The notes under the pieces were generated by a model, which was given only the letters and a program-made list of their open reading frames with translations, searched no databases and was not told where the DNA came from. A program made the translations under genes and the position numbers. A DNA stretch of 64,000 bases from Oxalobacteraceae bacterium (GTDB taxonomy: Bacteria > Pseudomonadota > Gammaproteobacteria > Burkholderiales > Burkholderiaceae_D): NCBI GenBank assembly GCA_947448025.1, contig CANFLV010000015.1, positions 1 through 64,000 of the forward strand, given 5' to 3'. Below, piece by piece: positions 13,121 to 23,081 of the stretch. Numbering within the stretch: the first letter of the stretch is position 1; every line of letters begins with the position of its first letter.

Positions 13121-13197
13121 GGAGTGGTAGTTCAGTTGGTTAGAATACCGGCCTGTCACGCCGGGGGTCGCGGGTTCGAGCCCCGTCCGCTCCGCCA
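13121..13197 (+). tRNA. tRNA-Asp (anticodon GTC)
   Basis: 77 nt with encoded CCA. The acceptor stem GGAGTGG/CCGCTCC has one G-T pair. The anticodon arm CCGGC-CTGTCAC-GCCGG gives GTC. It lies 38 bases after tRNA-Val and is followed at once by a terminator. Confidence 0.96.
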
Positions 13198-13204
13198 AAA
13201 TACA

Positions 13205-13230
13205 AAATGCCCGCGCAAGCGGGCATTTTT
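13205..13230 (+). terminator. Rho-independent terminator of the tRNA-Val/Asp unit
   Basis: Perfect 10-bp stem AAATGCCCGC/GCGGGCATTT closed by a GCAA tetraloop and followed by T residues; it starts 8 bases after tRNA-Asp. Confidence 0.9.
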
Positions 13231-13278
13231 ATTTGTATTTTCATTTTTCATGTCCGCTTGCGGGCATGCTGCATGCAT

Positions 13279-13310
13279 AAAAAAAGACGACTCACAGGTC
13301 GTCTTTTTTT
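13279..13310 (-). terminator. Bidirectional terminator downstream of rdgC
   Basis: The stem-loop GACGAC-TCACAG-GTCGTC is flanked by seven A and seven T, so it can act on both strands. It lies 16 bases past the rdgC stop and faces the tRNA unit. Confidence 0.88.
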
Positions 13311-13325
13311 CGTCTGTCGCTTTGC

Positions 13326-14237
13326 TTATGCAGCCAACTTACGCGGCACTTCTCCACCCAAGGCTTCAACGATATCAGCCATCATACGGTTCAACTCACC
13401 CGTCATCAGCGCCATGTCGGTATCAAAGCGCTCATTATCATCGCGGCTGGTCGAATCATTGCTTTCCTTGAGCACGTCCAGCGCTGTCACGCGCTTGATC
13501 GCCAGCGCTTCCGTCAGCACGAAGGAAATCTTGTCCGACCAGGTCATCGCCAGGCGCGTGCATTGCTTGCCGGCAGAGACGTGGCGCTTCACATCGTCGG
13601 CTTCCATCGAGTGGCGCACATAACGCACGGTGGCCTTGCTCTCGCCGGTCGCGCGCAATTCCGTATCCTGATCCACCGTGAAGCCGCCCGGCGCTTCGTC
13701 AGCGACGAGCCACTCCGTCATGGCGATCACCGGGGATTGCTTGACATGCAAACCTTCGAGCGGCAGTTTGTCGACCGATTTCAGCAGCAGCTTCAAGACT
13801 TCATCAGCCTTGCCGGAGCTGGCAGCATCAACGACGAGCCAGCCATTGACCGGATCGATCCAGACCGAGGTCGTGCGAAAAATACTGAAGGCACGCGGCA
13901 GTAATTCGTCGGCGACCTGTTCCTTGATTTCTTTCATTTGTTTGCGACCCGGCGCAAAACCCTGCTGCTCTTCGATCTCGGTCGCGCGCATCTTGCTAAC
14001 CTGATTGATGACAGTGGCAGGCAGCAGCTTCTTCTCGGTGCCAAGCTGCAGCAACATCTGTTTGTTCACGCTGTGTACGAGCATGCCGTTGCCGCGCGGG
14101 GAAATCCAGCCCTGGCTTTGCATGTCGACGCTGGTGCATTGTGCGAAAGTTTGTGGTGCGAGCAGCGCTTCAAGCTGGTCGGCATTCATCGCCCAGGGAG
14201 CCGGGAGACGGTAAATTTGTAGGTTCTTGAACCACAT
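13326..14237 (-). CDS. rdgC: Recombination-associated protein RdgC
   Basis: A 303-residue non-specific DNA-binding ring protein that restrains RecA. The N-terminus [11 protein letters not shown], the segment QGWISPRGN and the length match the RdgC family. The ATG at 14237 is chosen; the frame is open further but those residues do not resemble the family. It is followed by a strong terminator and sits among other DNA maintenance genes (dinB, rep, priA). Confidence 0.95.
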   Translation of the reverse strand: MWFKNLQIYRLPAPWAMNADQLEALLAPQTFAQCTSVDMQSQGWISPRGNGMLVHSVNKQMLLQLGTEKKLLPATVINQVSKMRATEIEEQQGFAPGRKQMKEIKEQVADELLPRAFSIFRTTSVWIDPVNGWLVVDAASSGKADEVLKLLLKSVDKLPLEGLHVKQSPVIAMTEWLVADEAPGGFTVDQDTELRATGESKATVRYVRHSMEADDVKRHVSAGKQCTRLAMTWSDKISFVLTEALAIKRVTALDVLKESNDSTSRDDNERFDTDMALMTGELNRMMADIVEALGGEVPRKLAA

Positions 14238-14317
14238 CGTGTGCGCCTGATAAAAAGCGTAAATTCTACACGCCGCGCACCAGCACTGGCACGCTAAATT
14301 CATGCCTGATTGACTTG

Positions 14318-15415
14318 TTATTGGGCCGGCAAGATCGCGTCATACTCGTCGTCAAACAAACCCATCTGCATGCCAGAATCGTCACTTTCTTCTGCTAGCC
14401 GCACGCCCGCGCCGAGCAGTCGGACTGCGAGCTGGCGTCGCTGGTAACCGGTCTCCAGCAGCTTATGCAGCAGCACGCTATCGATGCTACCGGCCATGCA
14501 TTCGACGGTCGTATGGCGAAAATCAGCAAAGCGCAATTTGACGAAGAGCTTGCGGATATTGCGCGCCATGCCGGCGCGCTCGACCCGGCCCCTCAACGAG
14601 TCAATCAGCGGCGCCAGTTCGCGCTGGCAGGCGGCCAGATCCGGCAAGTCGATGACGTAAGTAGATTCGACGCTGATCGATTTATGCTCACGATCGGAAC
14701 AGACAGCGCGCGTATCCAGGCCGCGGCTGAGCGAATGCAGGCGCTCGCCGAATTTGCCGAAGTGATGCTGCAGGTCGGCCAGAGACCAGCCCTGCAAATC
14801 ACCGCAGGTATGTGCACCCAGGCTTTGCAATTTCGCGGCAGTGACCTTGCCGACGCCGAAAATTTTCTTCACCGGCAGAGGCAAAACGAAGGCGTCGATT
14901 TCATGCGGACGGATAACGAAGAGTCCATCGGGTTTGCGCCAGTCACTGGCAATCTTGGCGAGGAATTTATTCGGCGCGACACCGGCCGAGGCGGTAATGC
15001 CGACCGTCTCGGCGATGCGCGCGCGGATGTCCCGGGCGATCAGCGTGGCGCTGCCGTTGAAGTGCAGTGACTGGCTGACATCGAGATAGGCTTCATCGAG
15101 CGACAGTGGTTCTACGAGATCCGTGTAATCGCGGTAAATCGCCAGAATGGCGCGCGAAGCGATGCGATACTTTTCCATGTCCGGGCGGATGATGATCAGA
15201 TCCGGACAGCGCTTCATCGCCTGCGCCATCGCCATGGCCGAGTGGATGCCGAATGCGCGCGCTTCGTAATTGCAGGTGGCGACTACGCCGCGCTGATCGG
15301 CGCGCCCGCCGACAGCGACTGGCAAGCCGCGCAAGGCGGGATTGTCGCGCACTTCAACTGCCGCATAAAAGCAGTCGCAGTCGCAATGGATGATTTTTCT
15401 CGGGCGTTCAGACAA
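14318..15415 (-). CDS. dinB: DNA polymerase IV (Y family)
   Basis: A 365-residue translesion polymerase. The catalytic acidic residues are in [14 protein letters not shown] near the N-terminus and [10 protein letters not shown] near residue 105. The helix-hairpin-helix segment ([17 protein letters not shown]) and little-finger region follow. The C-terminal extension, with [12 protein letters not shown] and an EYDAIL tail, resembles a beta-clamp binding motif (QMGLF). There is no ATG before the catalytic motif, so the likely start is the TTG at 15415, without a clear ribosome binding site, consistent with low expression. Confidence 0.93.
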   Translation of the reverse strand: MSERPRKIIHCDCDCFYAAVEVRDNPALRGLPVAVGGRADQRGVVATCNYEARAFGIHSAMAMAQAMKRCPDLIIIRPDMEKYRIASRAILAIYRDYTDLVEPLSLDEAYLDVSQSLHFNGSATLIARDIRARIAETVGITASAGVAPNKFLAKIASDWRKPDGLFVIRPHEIDAFVLPLPVKKIFGVGKVTAAKLQSLGAHTCGDLQGWSLADLQHHFGKFGERLHSLSRGLDTRAVCSDREHKSISVESTYVIDLPDLAACQRELAPLIDSLRGRVERAGMARNIRKLFVKLRFADFRHTTVECMAGSIDSVLLHKLLETGYQRRQLAVRLLGAGVRLAEESDDSGMQMGLFDDEYDAILPAQ

Positions 15416-15489
15416 GGCAGATGCAAGGCTAAGTAAATGGAGCGCATTCTAGCTGCGCCATAGCGCGCCAGTGGCGTTTGCAGTCGCGA

Positions 15490-15699
15490 TTAGTAGTGCG
15501 GTGGCCGCTCATGCGCCAGACCGCCCTCAGGCGCGCTATTGCGTGCCTCGCTCAACTGCCGTACCAGCGCCGAACACAGGGCGTCAAGACGATCGATGTT
15601 CTTTTGCTGTTCATAGACCATCTGGTTGAGCGTATCGACCAGGTCCTCCTGGCGCGAGAGCTTGATTTCTATTTCGATGAAGCGTTCTTCGTCATTCAT
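15490..15699 (-). CDS. slyX: SlyX family protein
   Basis: A 69-residue protein made of one long coiled-coil helix (IEIKLSRQEDLVDTLNQMVY) and ending RPPHY, the conserved SlyX tail. Function unknown. Its ATG overlaps the stop of the upstream helicase gene (ATGA), so the two are translationally coupled. Confidence 0.9.
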   Translation of the reverse strand: MNDEERFIEIEIKLSRQEDLVDTLNQMVYEQQKNIDRLDALCSALVRQLSEARNSAPEGGLAHERPPHY

Positions 15700-17795
15700 T
15701 TTAATTTCTCAGGTTCAGTCGTCAGATCGGCATTGCCGGGACGCGGCTTTTGCAGCAGTGCTTTCAGGTTGGCGAGACGGTTTTGCGGGGTGATGATTTC
15801 GGCTTCGGTGGGCACGGCGTCGCCCTCATCGAGCTTCATCTCCTTGATAAAGCGCGAGACATCGCAATGCACGCTTTCGCGCGCACGTTTGCGCTTCTTG
15901 CACCAGCTGACATGCAGGGTGCGCTGGGCGCGCGTGATACCGACGTACATCAGGCGACGCTCTTCCTCGATGCGCGCACCGAGCGTCTCGAAGGGCGCGT
16001 CGGGATCGCCCTTATGCGGCAGGATGCCCTCCTCCACGCCGACCAGAAAGACATGCGGGAACTCGAGTCCCTTCGAAGCATGCAGAGTCGACATGCGCAC
16101 GGCATCAGGCTCCTCGTCGCGGCCTTCGAGCATGGTCATCAACGCCACCATCTGCGTCAAGTCCAGCAGGCTCTTTTCCGGGTCGCTGCCATCCTTGCCG
16201 CCATTGCCCTTCTCTTTCAGCCAGCTCGTGAAGTCCAGTACGTTCTGCCATTTGCTTTGCGCCTGCCGGTCCTCGAAGGCGTCATAGAGATAATATTCAT
16301 AATTAATCTCTTTCATCATGTCGTCGAGTACCTGCGCGGCGTTGTCGCCACTGCTGGCGCGACCGACACGCGTGGCGCGCGCTTCGAGTTGATTGATGAA
16401 ATTAGCGAAGCTGCGCAGGGGCGCTAACTGGCGCTGCGGCAGCTTGGCTTCAATGCCGCCTTTGAAGACGGCTTCGAAGAGCGATATCTGCCACTGGCCG
16501 GCAAAGGCGCCGAGCACTTCGAGCGTACTCTGGCCGACGCCGCGCTTGGGCGTGGTCACCGCGCGGATGAAGGCCGGATCGTCGTCCTGATTGGCGATCA
16601 GGCGCAGGTAACTGATGATGTCCTTAATTTCAGCACGATCGAAAAAACTCTGACCGCCGGAAATCGTGTACGGGATGCGCTCCTTGCGCAAGGCTTGCTC
16701 GATCACACGGCCCTGATGGTTACCGCGGTACAAAATCGCATAATCAGAAAATTTCGCGCGCCTCTCGAAGCGATGCGCAGAAATCATAATGGCGATCTGC
16801 TCGGCCTCTTCGTCATCATCCGGCATGGCCATGACTTTGACCGGATCGCCTAGGCCATGTTCCGACCAGAGCTGCTTTTCAAACAATTTCGGATTATTCG
16901 AAATCACCGCATTGGCGGCCTGCAGAATGCGTGTACTGGAGCGGTAATTCTGCTCAAGCTTGATCAGCTTTAGATCAGGAAAGTCGATTTGCAGCTGCTT
17001 GAGGTTTTCGATCGTCGCGCCGCGCCAAGCATAGATGGCCTGGTCGTCATCACCCACGGCGGTAAACATCGGCTTCTTGCCAATGCCGGTGACGAGCAGC
17101 TTGACCAGTTCGTATTGGCAGGTATTCGTGTCCTGATATTCATCGACGAGCAGGTAACGCAATTTGCGCTGCCATTTATCGCGCACTGCTTCGTTACTAC
17201 GGAACAGTTCGACCGGCAGACGGATCAAATCATCGAAGTCGACCGCCTGATAAGCCGACAAGGTAGCAACGTAACTGCGATAAATCCGCGCCGCCTGCAC
17301 ATCGTCTTCATTGGCGGCCGTCCTGAGCGCGGACTCGGGATCGATCAGTCCATTTTTCCACAGCGACATCGCGCCCTGAATCCGGCGGATCAATTGTTTG
17401 TCGGTCGTGGCCGCGAGGTCCTGCACCAGCGAGAAGCAGTCATCACTGTCCATGATCGAGAAGCGGTCCTTGAGACCCAGCTCATGCGCTTCACTGCGCA
17501 GGATTTTCACGCCCAGCGAATGGAAGGTCGATACCGTCAGCTGCTTGGCTTTCTTCGGTTCTTTGAGCAGCTTGGCGATGCGCTCCTGCATTTCCATCGC
17601 GGCCTTGTTCGTGAACGTTAGTGCAGCGATATGCTTGGCGTCGTAGCCGCAATGCTCAATCAGGTGGGCGATTTTTTGCGTGATCACACGAGTCTTGCCG
17701 GAACCTGCGCCGGCCAGCACCAAACAGGGTCCGTCCATGTAAGTGGCGGCCTCGCTTTGCGGGACATTCAGGCCGTACTGGGTAACATAGGACAT
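15696..17795 (-). CDS. rep: ATP-dependent DNA helicase Rep (UvrD family)
   Basis: A 699-residue superfamily 1A 3'-5' helicase. Walker A AGAGSGKT is near residue 30, followed by TFTNKAA (motif Ia), DEYQDTN (motif II), GDDDQAIYAWRGA (motif III), QNYRSS, and VGITRAQ near the C-terminus. The opening QYGLNVPQSEAATYMDGPCL and the TFTNKAAMEM region resemble Rep more than UvrD, and the C-terminus is shorter than in UvrD. The ATG at 17795 is preferred to a TTG at 17813. Coupled to slyX. Confidence 0.9.
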   Translation of the reverse strand: MSYVTQYGLNVPQSEAATYMDGPCLVLAGAGSGKTRVITQKIAHLIEHCGYDAKHIAALTFTNKAAMEMQERIAKLLKEPKKAKQLTVSTFHSLGVKILRSEAHELGLKDRFSIMDSDDCFSLVQDLAATTDKQLIRRIQGAMSLWKNGLIDPESALRTAANEDDVQAARIYRSYVATLSAYQAVDFDDLIRLPVELFRSNEAVRDKWQRKLRYLLVDEYQDTNTCQYELVKLLVTGIGKKPMFTAVGDDDQAIYAWRGATIENLKQLQIDFPDLKLIKLEQNYRSSTRILQAANAVISNNPKLFEKQLWSEHGLGDPVKVMAMPDDDEEAEQIAIMISAHRFERRAKFSDYAILYRGNHQGRVIEQALRKERIPYTISGGQSFFDRAEIKDIISYLRLIANQDDDPAFIRAVTTPKRGVGQSTLEVLGAFAGQWQISLFEAVFKGGIEAKLPQRQLAPLRSFANFINQLEARATRVGRASSGDNAAQVLDDMMKEINYEYYLYDAFEDRQAQSKWQNVLDFTSWLKEKGNGGKDGSDPEKSLLDLTQMVALMTMLEGRDEEPDAVRMSTLHASKGLEFPHVFLVGVEEGILPHKGDPDAPFETLGARIEEERRLMYVGITRAQRTLHVSWCKKRKRARESVHCDVSRFIKEMKLDEGDAVPTEAEIITPQNRLANLKALLQKPRPGNADLTTEPEKLK

Positions 17796-17985
17796 GCGCG
17801 CTGACAAAGGCAATTTAGCCGATCATTGTATCAGCGCCCCGCCCTTCTTTCGTGCCATCAGAAAGCGATGTCCGAATGCTTACTGCCACGCGGTACGAGG
17901 TATCGTCTTGACTTCAAGCTTGCGCCAAACGGACGGCGCGGCATTACACTGTCGCTTTATTATTTGCTAGCACAGTGCATCCGCC

Positions 17986-18468
17986 ATGATTTTTCATCAC
18001 TTAGTAGAAATTAACGATCCCCTCAATCCCTTGATAGAAGCACTGACACGAACGCAGCTGTGGCACGGACTGGTGATGCGCGCCGAAGCGCCAAAACTGT
18101 TTGTGCCGCATCTGGACGACTGTGTCCTGTCTGAGCGCACACCAGCAAGTGTGAGCCGTGAACTCACTTACGGCACGCTGGTGATTCGCGATACCGTCAC
18201 GTATTTCCCGCAAGAGAAAGTGATTTATCAGGTGCCTGTGCAGGGCGAGATACCGGCATCGAGTTTGCGCATGGCGATAGAAGAAACCCAGCCCGAAGTA
18301 TTCTTCGTGCGCTTTGATTATGACGATGGCAATGGTGAAGTCGAGTCCGCCGCCGACGCGTTTTACAATGACTTCCGTCGCTCCGCTTATACCGAGGCGG
18401 ACATTGATACGATACGTGTGATTCGCGAACTGGCAGCAGAAGGCCGGCTGGATTTACCGCTCGCCTGA
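17986..18468 (+). CDS. SRPBCC-fold protein, DUF1857 (AtaL-like)
   Basis: A 160-residue protein starting MIFHHLVEINDPLNPLIEAL, with TRTQLWHGL close behind. This is the conserved N-terminus of the DUF1857 family, small ligand-binding START-like domains of unknown bacterial function. Single gene, divergent from rep, with 190 bases between starts. The 3' end is 40 bases from the convergent YsnF gene. Confidence 0.82.
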   Translation: MIFHHLVEINDPLNPLIEALTRTQLWHGLVMRAEAPKLFVPHLDDCVLSERTPASVSRELTYGTLVIRDTVTYFPQEKVIYQVPVQGEIPASSLRMAIEETQPEVFFVRFDYDDGNGEVESAADAFYNDFRRSAYTEADIDTIRVIRELAAEGRLDLPLA

Positions 18469-18508
18469 AGCGCCGGAAGCGCATTGCCGCCGACGCCATT
18501 GATGCTGT

Positions 18509-19615
18509 TCAACGCGTAATGCCCTCCCAGCCATAACGCACGGCGTCCTTCATTTTTTCCCAGGGATGACCGGCGTTGTGTGCGGTCCAGTCCCGTTCGA
18601 TTTCAGGCTCAACGTCCGAGAAACGATAATTTTGGTAACGCGCATCAGCGGCCATGCGCGCGCCGTATTGATAGGCCGGGACATAGTCTTCATAGCGCGC
18701 GCCAGTACTGCCGTACTGGCTGGTCCAATGCGTACGGAAGGCGTTGTCTCCGGTTGGCTCGCCAAACCGCTCGACTTCAACATCGCTGCGACGCACGGTT
18801 TCGTTGATGGTTTGCGTATGTTCGCTAACCTCTTTGCCCAGCAGGACTTCCTCTACGACCCGGGCGGTTTTTGCAACGACCGCTTCTTCAGCCGTTTCAC
18901 GCATCTCGAAGGTGCCTTCCTTGAAAGAGGCGAGATCATCTGCAGTCGCTGGCTCATCCACAGTACGCCGTTCTACTGAGACATGCTCTTCGCGCAGATG
19001 CAGGGTTTCCTGTGCAGGCGATTGCGTTACGTGCTGATGGATGCGCACGCCACCACGTTGCACTTCACGCTTGCCCACTTGCAGCTGCTCCTGGATGACG
19101 GGGATCGCTGTCTGTTCGCGCATGCCGGGCGCCTCGTTGATTCGGGCTGACGGCTCGGTGCTGCGATAACGACTCCGCTCAGCGGCGATTTCAGTGTCGT
19201 CGTAGACCGCCGCATTCCGGTCATAAGCACTCCAGCCCATGTTTTTCCAGGCACTGGCGCGCTCTTCGATATCGATGGGATCATGCTGATTCATGATGGC
19301 GCTGGCGCGTGACTCTTGTTCGTCATTGGTGGCGTGCACGGTCAAGAGATAGCTGCCGCGACGCACGGCTTCCGAATACAGGTCGGGATAGCGCTCCTTC
19401 TCGTGACTGCCAAACAGGTTACGGAAAAAGCCACTGATGCCATGGCTGCCCGATTCGGTTTGCGCGGCGCGTAATGCCGTCTGCCGCGCCGAAGTCGATT
19501 CCTCATCAGGACTCAGCCGTACATGCTCAATTTCAAATCCGCCTTTGAGCAATTCGTTGAGCGCATCTTGCGCATCCTGATAATTATCGTAGACACCGAC
19601 GATGGTATTAGCCAT
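18509..19615 (-). CDS. General-stress-type protein with YsnF/AvaK (DUF2382) domain
   Basis: 368 residues. The N-terminal part (NTIVGVYDNYQDAQDALNEL) is the alpha/beta domain often found in general stress proteins. The middle (about residues 175-285) is a DUF2382 domain with repeats such as IPVIQEQLQVGKREVQRGGV and LREEHVSVERRTV. The C-terminus is rich in Tyr and Arg. The ATG at 19615 has AGGAGA seven bases upstream and is preferred to the ATG at 19621, which would be too close to that site. Cytoplasmic, role unknown, probably stress-related. Second gene of a two-gene operon of DUF2382 proteins. Confidence 0.83.
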   Translation of the reverse strand: MANTIVGVYDNYQDAQDALNELLKGGFEIEHVRLSPDEESTSARQTALRAAQTESGSHGISGFFRNLFGSHEKERYPDLYSEAVRRGSYLLTVHATNDEQESRASAIMNQHDPIDIEERASAWKNMGWSAYDRNAAVYDDTEIAAERSRYRSTEPSARINEAPGMREQTAIPVIQEQLQVGKREVQRGGVRIHQHVTQSPAQETLHLREEHVSVERRTVDEPATADDLASFKEGTFEMRETAEEAVVAKTARVVEEVLLGKEVSEHTQTINETVRRSDVEVERFGEPTGDNAFRTHWTSQYGSTGARYEDYVPAYQYGARMAADARYQNYRFSDVEPEIERDWTAHNAGHPWEKMKDAVRYGWEGITR

Positions 19616-19617
19616 GT

Positions 19618-20094
19618 TCATTCTCCTTTGCTGGATGAGGTGGGCGCGGCAGTCGGCGATTCATCAAAGCGTTCAACCGTCGCGGTTTCGGTTTTGAGCA
19701 GGATGGTTTGTGGTGCATGCCGTTCCCGCTGCTGGCGCGTAATGCGAATTTCTTCCTTGAGGCGTAGCTGCTTTTGTACCAGCAAGACTTCTTCAATTAC
19801 CGGCACGATCATGGTCTCGCCCTCGTAACGCATCGTTGGGATTGCGTCGTCATTGATCAGGGTGCCAATTGCTATGTGCTCGATGAGTAGCTCATCGTGC
19901 ATCAGCGGCAGATCGACGAGCTCGGCGTGCTCATTGATAGTCCTATGTACACGTACGCCTTTACCGGTATCGACGATCCGTTTGCTGACGTGCAGCTGTT
20001 CCGCCAACAGCGGAATGCGCAGCCGATTCGTAGTCTGCTCGGTGCGCCGTCGGGCAGGATCCGTGCGATCCTCATCTTGCGAAGGGTTTGGCAT
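19618..20094 (-). CDS. YsnF/AvaK (DUF2382) domain protein
   Basis: A 158-residue protein consisting mainly of a DUF2382 domain: IPLLAEQLHVSKRIVDTGKG and IVPVIEEVLLVQKQLRLKEE are the paired beta repeats. Short charged ends and no signal peptide. It ends two bases upstream of the second DUF2382 gene, whose ribosome binding site lies inside this gene's last codons. The pair probably arose by domain duplication. Confidence 0.8.
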   Translation of the reverse strand: MPNPSQDEDRTDPARRRTEQTTNRLRIPLLAEQLHVSKRIVDTGKGVRVHRTINEHAELVDLPLMHDELLIEHIAIGTLINDDAIPTMRYEGETMIVPVIEEVLLVQKQLRLKEEIRITRQQRERHAPQTILLKTETATVERFDESPTAAPTSSSKGE

Positions 20095-20259
20095 AATCAG
20101 TGAAATCCATGAGCAGGTCTACGACCTATTCTGGTAATTTCACACGCAAAGATCAGGCCTGCCAGGTAGGTGTGCGTAAGCCGGCAATGCCGCTTTGCGG
20201 ATGTGTATTTTCTTCTCAAAACAGGTAAAAATTGCCTGCAGTGCGAGGCGAAATCGTTA

Positions 20260-22299
20260 TCAGATATCGACCGGATCGACTTCGAGGGACCAGCTCACGC
20301 GCGCTTTGATTTTACGCAGCTCGGCGATCCAGGCTTTCAGGAAATTTTGCAGGGCTGGCCGTGAGGCGGACTCAACCAAAAGCTGTGCACGGTCGACATT
20401 CGCCACGCGCGTCATGGTCATCGGAATCGGATCATTGATGATGATGCCGACGTGTTCAACACAGGTCGCTGCCTGCTGCAAAAATTCGAGGGCGATGGCT
20501 AATTCCTTGGCCTCGGCGCGCAGCAGCGCCTGGTAAATGAAGGGCGGCAGGCTTGCTTGCTGACGCTCCTGCAATAGCGTGGTGGCAAAACGATCGTAGT
20601 CGTGCGCCATGAGTGCGCCATACAGCGGATGTTGCGCATAGCGGGTCTGCACCAGGACTTCACTGACGCTGCCGCCCTCTTTTTGCGCAGCGCGACCGGC
20701 ACGGCCGGCTACCTGCATGAGCTGCGCGAAGAGCCGTTCGCTAGCGCGATAATCCTGCGAAAACAGGGCGGTGTCCGGATTCAGTACACCTACGAGCGTG
20801 AGATTGCGAAAGTCATGGCCCTTGGCGACCATCTGCGTGCCGATCAGGATATCCACCTCGCCGCGATGCACACTATCGAACGCTGCCTGGGCGCTGCCCT
20901 TCAGACGCGTTGAATCTGCATCGATGCGCAGGATGCGCGCCTCGGGAAAAATCAGCTGCAAGCCTTCTTCAACCCGCTGCGTACCGCGTCCCATAGGCTG
21001 GATGTCGACATTGCCACAAGTCGGACAGGACTTCGGGATACGCTGCTCCAGGCCGCAATGATGGCAACGCAGTCGCCGGTCGAGCTTGTGCAACACCATG
21101 AAAGCGGTGCAGCGCGGACAGTCGCTGACCCAGCCACAGGCGTCGCAATTGATCACGGGTGCATAACCACGCCGGTTCAGGAATAGTAGCGATTGCTCGT
21201 GCCGCTCCAGGCGCTGGCGCAATGCGGCGACCAGGGTCGAGGTGATGCCGTCGACCGGCCGGTCACGCTCCATGTCGATCAGCCTGACCTTGGGTAGCAC
21301 CGCATCAGGCACGGCACGCTCGCGCAATTCAAGCTTGCGATAACGGGCTGACAGTGCGTGCTGCCATGTCTCCAGCGCCGGCGTAGCCGAACCGAGCACG
21401 ATGGGAATGCCGAGCTGATGCGCGCGCCAGACAGCCAGATCGCGCGCCGAATAACGCAAGCCTTCCTGTTGCTTGTAAGAGGGGTCATGCTCTTCGTCGA
21501 TAATGATCAGGCGCAGCCTGGGCAGCGATGCCAGAATCGCCAGACGCGTGCCCAGAATGATCCTTGCATGACCGGCGTGGGCCGCCAGCCAGTTCAGCAG
21601 GCGCTCGCCTTCCGCAAGGCCGCTATGCAAGGTGGCTACCATCACGCCGGGAAAGCGCGCGCGAATATTGCCTTCGAGTTGGGGCGTAAGGTTAATTTCC
21701 GGCACGAGAATCAGGATCTGCGCGGCATTCTCTGTATCCTTATCCTGCGCCAGAATTTGCGCGGCAGCTTGCAGATAGACTTCCGTCTTGCCACTGCCGG
21801 TGACCCCATACAACAAGCTTGGCGCAAAGCCCTGACTCATTGCAATCGCATCAGCAGCCTGCTGTTGCGCCGGATTCAGTTTGGGCGTGGCATTTGGAGT
21901 CGCGTCATGCGCGAGTCCACGCTTCTCGAGCTTTTTGAGCGCCTTGTCCAGCGCGACGGTCGTCAAGGCGCGCAAATTTTTAGGCAAGCCGGGCAGCGCG
22001 ACTTCGCCTAGTGGCCGCTGGTAGTAATCGGCGGCAAAGCCGCACAAGGCCAACCATGCTGCACTCAGTGGCGCCAATTGCGTGCGCACCGCCAGTACCT
22101 GCTTGAGCTTTTCGGGCGCGACGTCGGTGGTATTGCTGACCGCCACGATCACACCGACGACTTCACGACGGCCAAAAGGCACGACCGCCAGTTGCCCCGG
22201 CAATGGCCATGATGCGTCGGGCACATCTGCACACCACCGATAATCAAAAGTGAAATCGAGTGGCGTATCCAGGGCGATTTTAAGTATGCAATGTTCCAC
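20260..22299 (-). CDS. priA: Primosomal protein N' (replication restart helicase PriA)
   Basis: A 679-residue helicase that reloads the replisome at stalled forks. An N-terminal DNA-binding domain is followed by Walker A (GVTGSGKTEVYL), Walker B IIDEEHDPSYKQ, and a zinc region with CDACGW, CPRC, CHHCG and CPTCG. The C-terminal helicase motifs include GTQMVAKGHDF and QVAGRAGR. The start is a GTG at 22299. Complete. Single gene with the DnaA-box-rich region directly upstream. Confidence 0.96.
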   Translation of the reverse strand: MEHCILKIALDTPLDFTFDYRWCADVPDASWPLPGQLAVVPFGRREVVGVIVAVSNTTDVAPEKLKQVLAVRTQLAPLSAAWLALCGFAADYYQRPLGEVALPGLPKNLRALTTVALDKALKKLEKRGLAHDATPNATPKLNPAQQQAADAIAMSQGFAPSLLYGVTGSGKTEVYLQAAAQILAQDKDTENAAQILILVPEINLTPQLEGNIRARFPGVMVATLHSGLAEGERLLNWLAAHAGHARIILGTRLAILASLPRLRLIIIDEEHDPSYKQQEGLRYSARDLAVWRAHQLGIPIVLGSATPALETWQHALSARYRKLELRERAVPDAVLPKVRLIDMERDRPVDGITSTLVAALRQRLERHEQSLLFLNRRGYAPVINCDACGWVSDCPRCTAFMVLHKLDRRLRCHHCGLEQRIPKSCPTCGNVDIQPMGRGTQRVEEGLQLIFPEARILRIDADSTRLKGSAQAAFDSVHRGEVDILIGTQMVAKGHDFRNLTLVGVLNPDTALFSQDYRASERLFAQLMQVAGRAGRAAQKEGGSVSEVLVQTRYAQHPLYGALMAHDYDRFATTLLQERQQASLPPFIYQALLRAEAKELAIALEFLQQAATCVEHVGIIINDPIPMTMTRVANVDRAQLLVESASRPALQNFLKAWIAELRKIKARVSWSLEVDPVDI

Positions 22300-23081
22300 G
22301 AACCTAATGTAATCCCTCAGGAATTTGGCTAACTACTGGTTTCATAAGCACTTTTTAACTATCCACAGTCCCTGTGGATAACTTTGTGGACAAGCATCCC
22401 CTAAGTGGCCTGAACGCCTGATTTTATGCGGCTTCCGGCGGATTGCCTAAAAGAATGGCAAAAATTAATTCCCATAAAATCAATCACTTACAATTAGGTA
22501 AAACACGACCATCACAATATCGCCGGATTTTCACTGCGAACCTAGCTCCGTTCCGATTTTGTGCATAAGTCGGCTGTTGAGTGCGCGATCTGTTCACTTT
22601 TTCGTGAGTGACAACAAATATCGGTGAATTTTTCTGATTTTTCAGTCGCACTGGAAAATAATCAAAAACCCAGATTTTATTTTTAATTGTCAATGCAACA
22701 GAAATGCCAAATTGCCAATCGCCATAACTGCATCACTTAAAGTGAAATGTCAGCTTATGGGCTAAGCCCCCGATTCATAAGCGCTTTTTAATTTATGCAC
22801 ACAGCCTGTGGATAACTTTGTGGACAAGTCCCTATTGACATGCTTGAAAGCCAGTCTACAAGCGGCTTCCGGGGAAATGGCAAAATGAAAAGCGAAATTT
22901 AATTCCTTTAAAATCAAGGACTTAAAATTCGTCATTCAAGCCAAAAAATATTTTTCACAAAAATATTTTTTGCCATGTGCCATGCCTTTATTGTGCATAA
23001 GCTTCTAATGACCGTGAAAAACAGGCTGGATTTGTAGCTGTTTTACACCGAAATACATCAGCGCAAACAGCATGCATCACA
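22300..23081. repeat. Gene-free, AT-rich region with a duplicated DnaA-box cluster
   Basis: No convincing gene. Two diverged copies of about 150 bases (22341-22495 and 22776-22935) each contain CATAAGC-CTTTTTAA, then the 20-base core TGTGGATAACTTTGTGGACA, then GCGGCTTCCGG, ATGGCAAAA and an A/T-rich tail. Consensus DnaA boxes (TGTGGATAA) lie at 22373-22381 and 22807-22815. One-mismatch boxes (TGTGGACAA) are at 22385-22393 and 22819-22827, and an inverted one (CTATCCACA) is at 22359-22367. A near-palindrome AAAAATATTTTTxACAAAAATATTTTT-type stretch sits near 22945-22972. The region separates priA and hemE, which are both leftward. Confidence 0.75.

Noticed and set aside
22484-22693. 69-residue minus frame in the DnaA-box region
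   Set aside because: Low-complexity AT-rich sequence, no ribosome binding site, no domain; the region is better explained as regulatory.
22341-22935. The priA-hemE DnaA-box block as the main origin
   Set aside because: It has no trio-like tract next to its boxes and no clear adjacent unwinding element; the 48.8-49.5 kb units fit much better.
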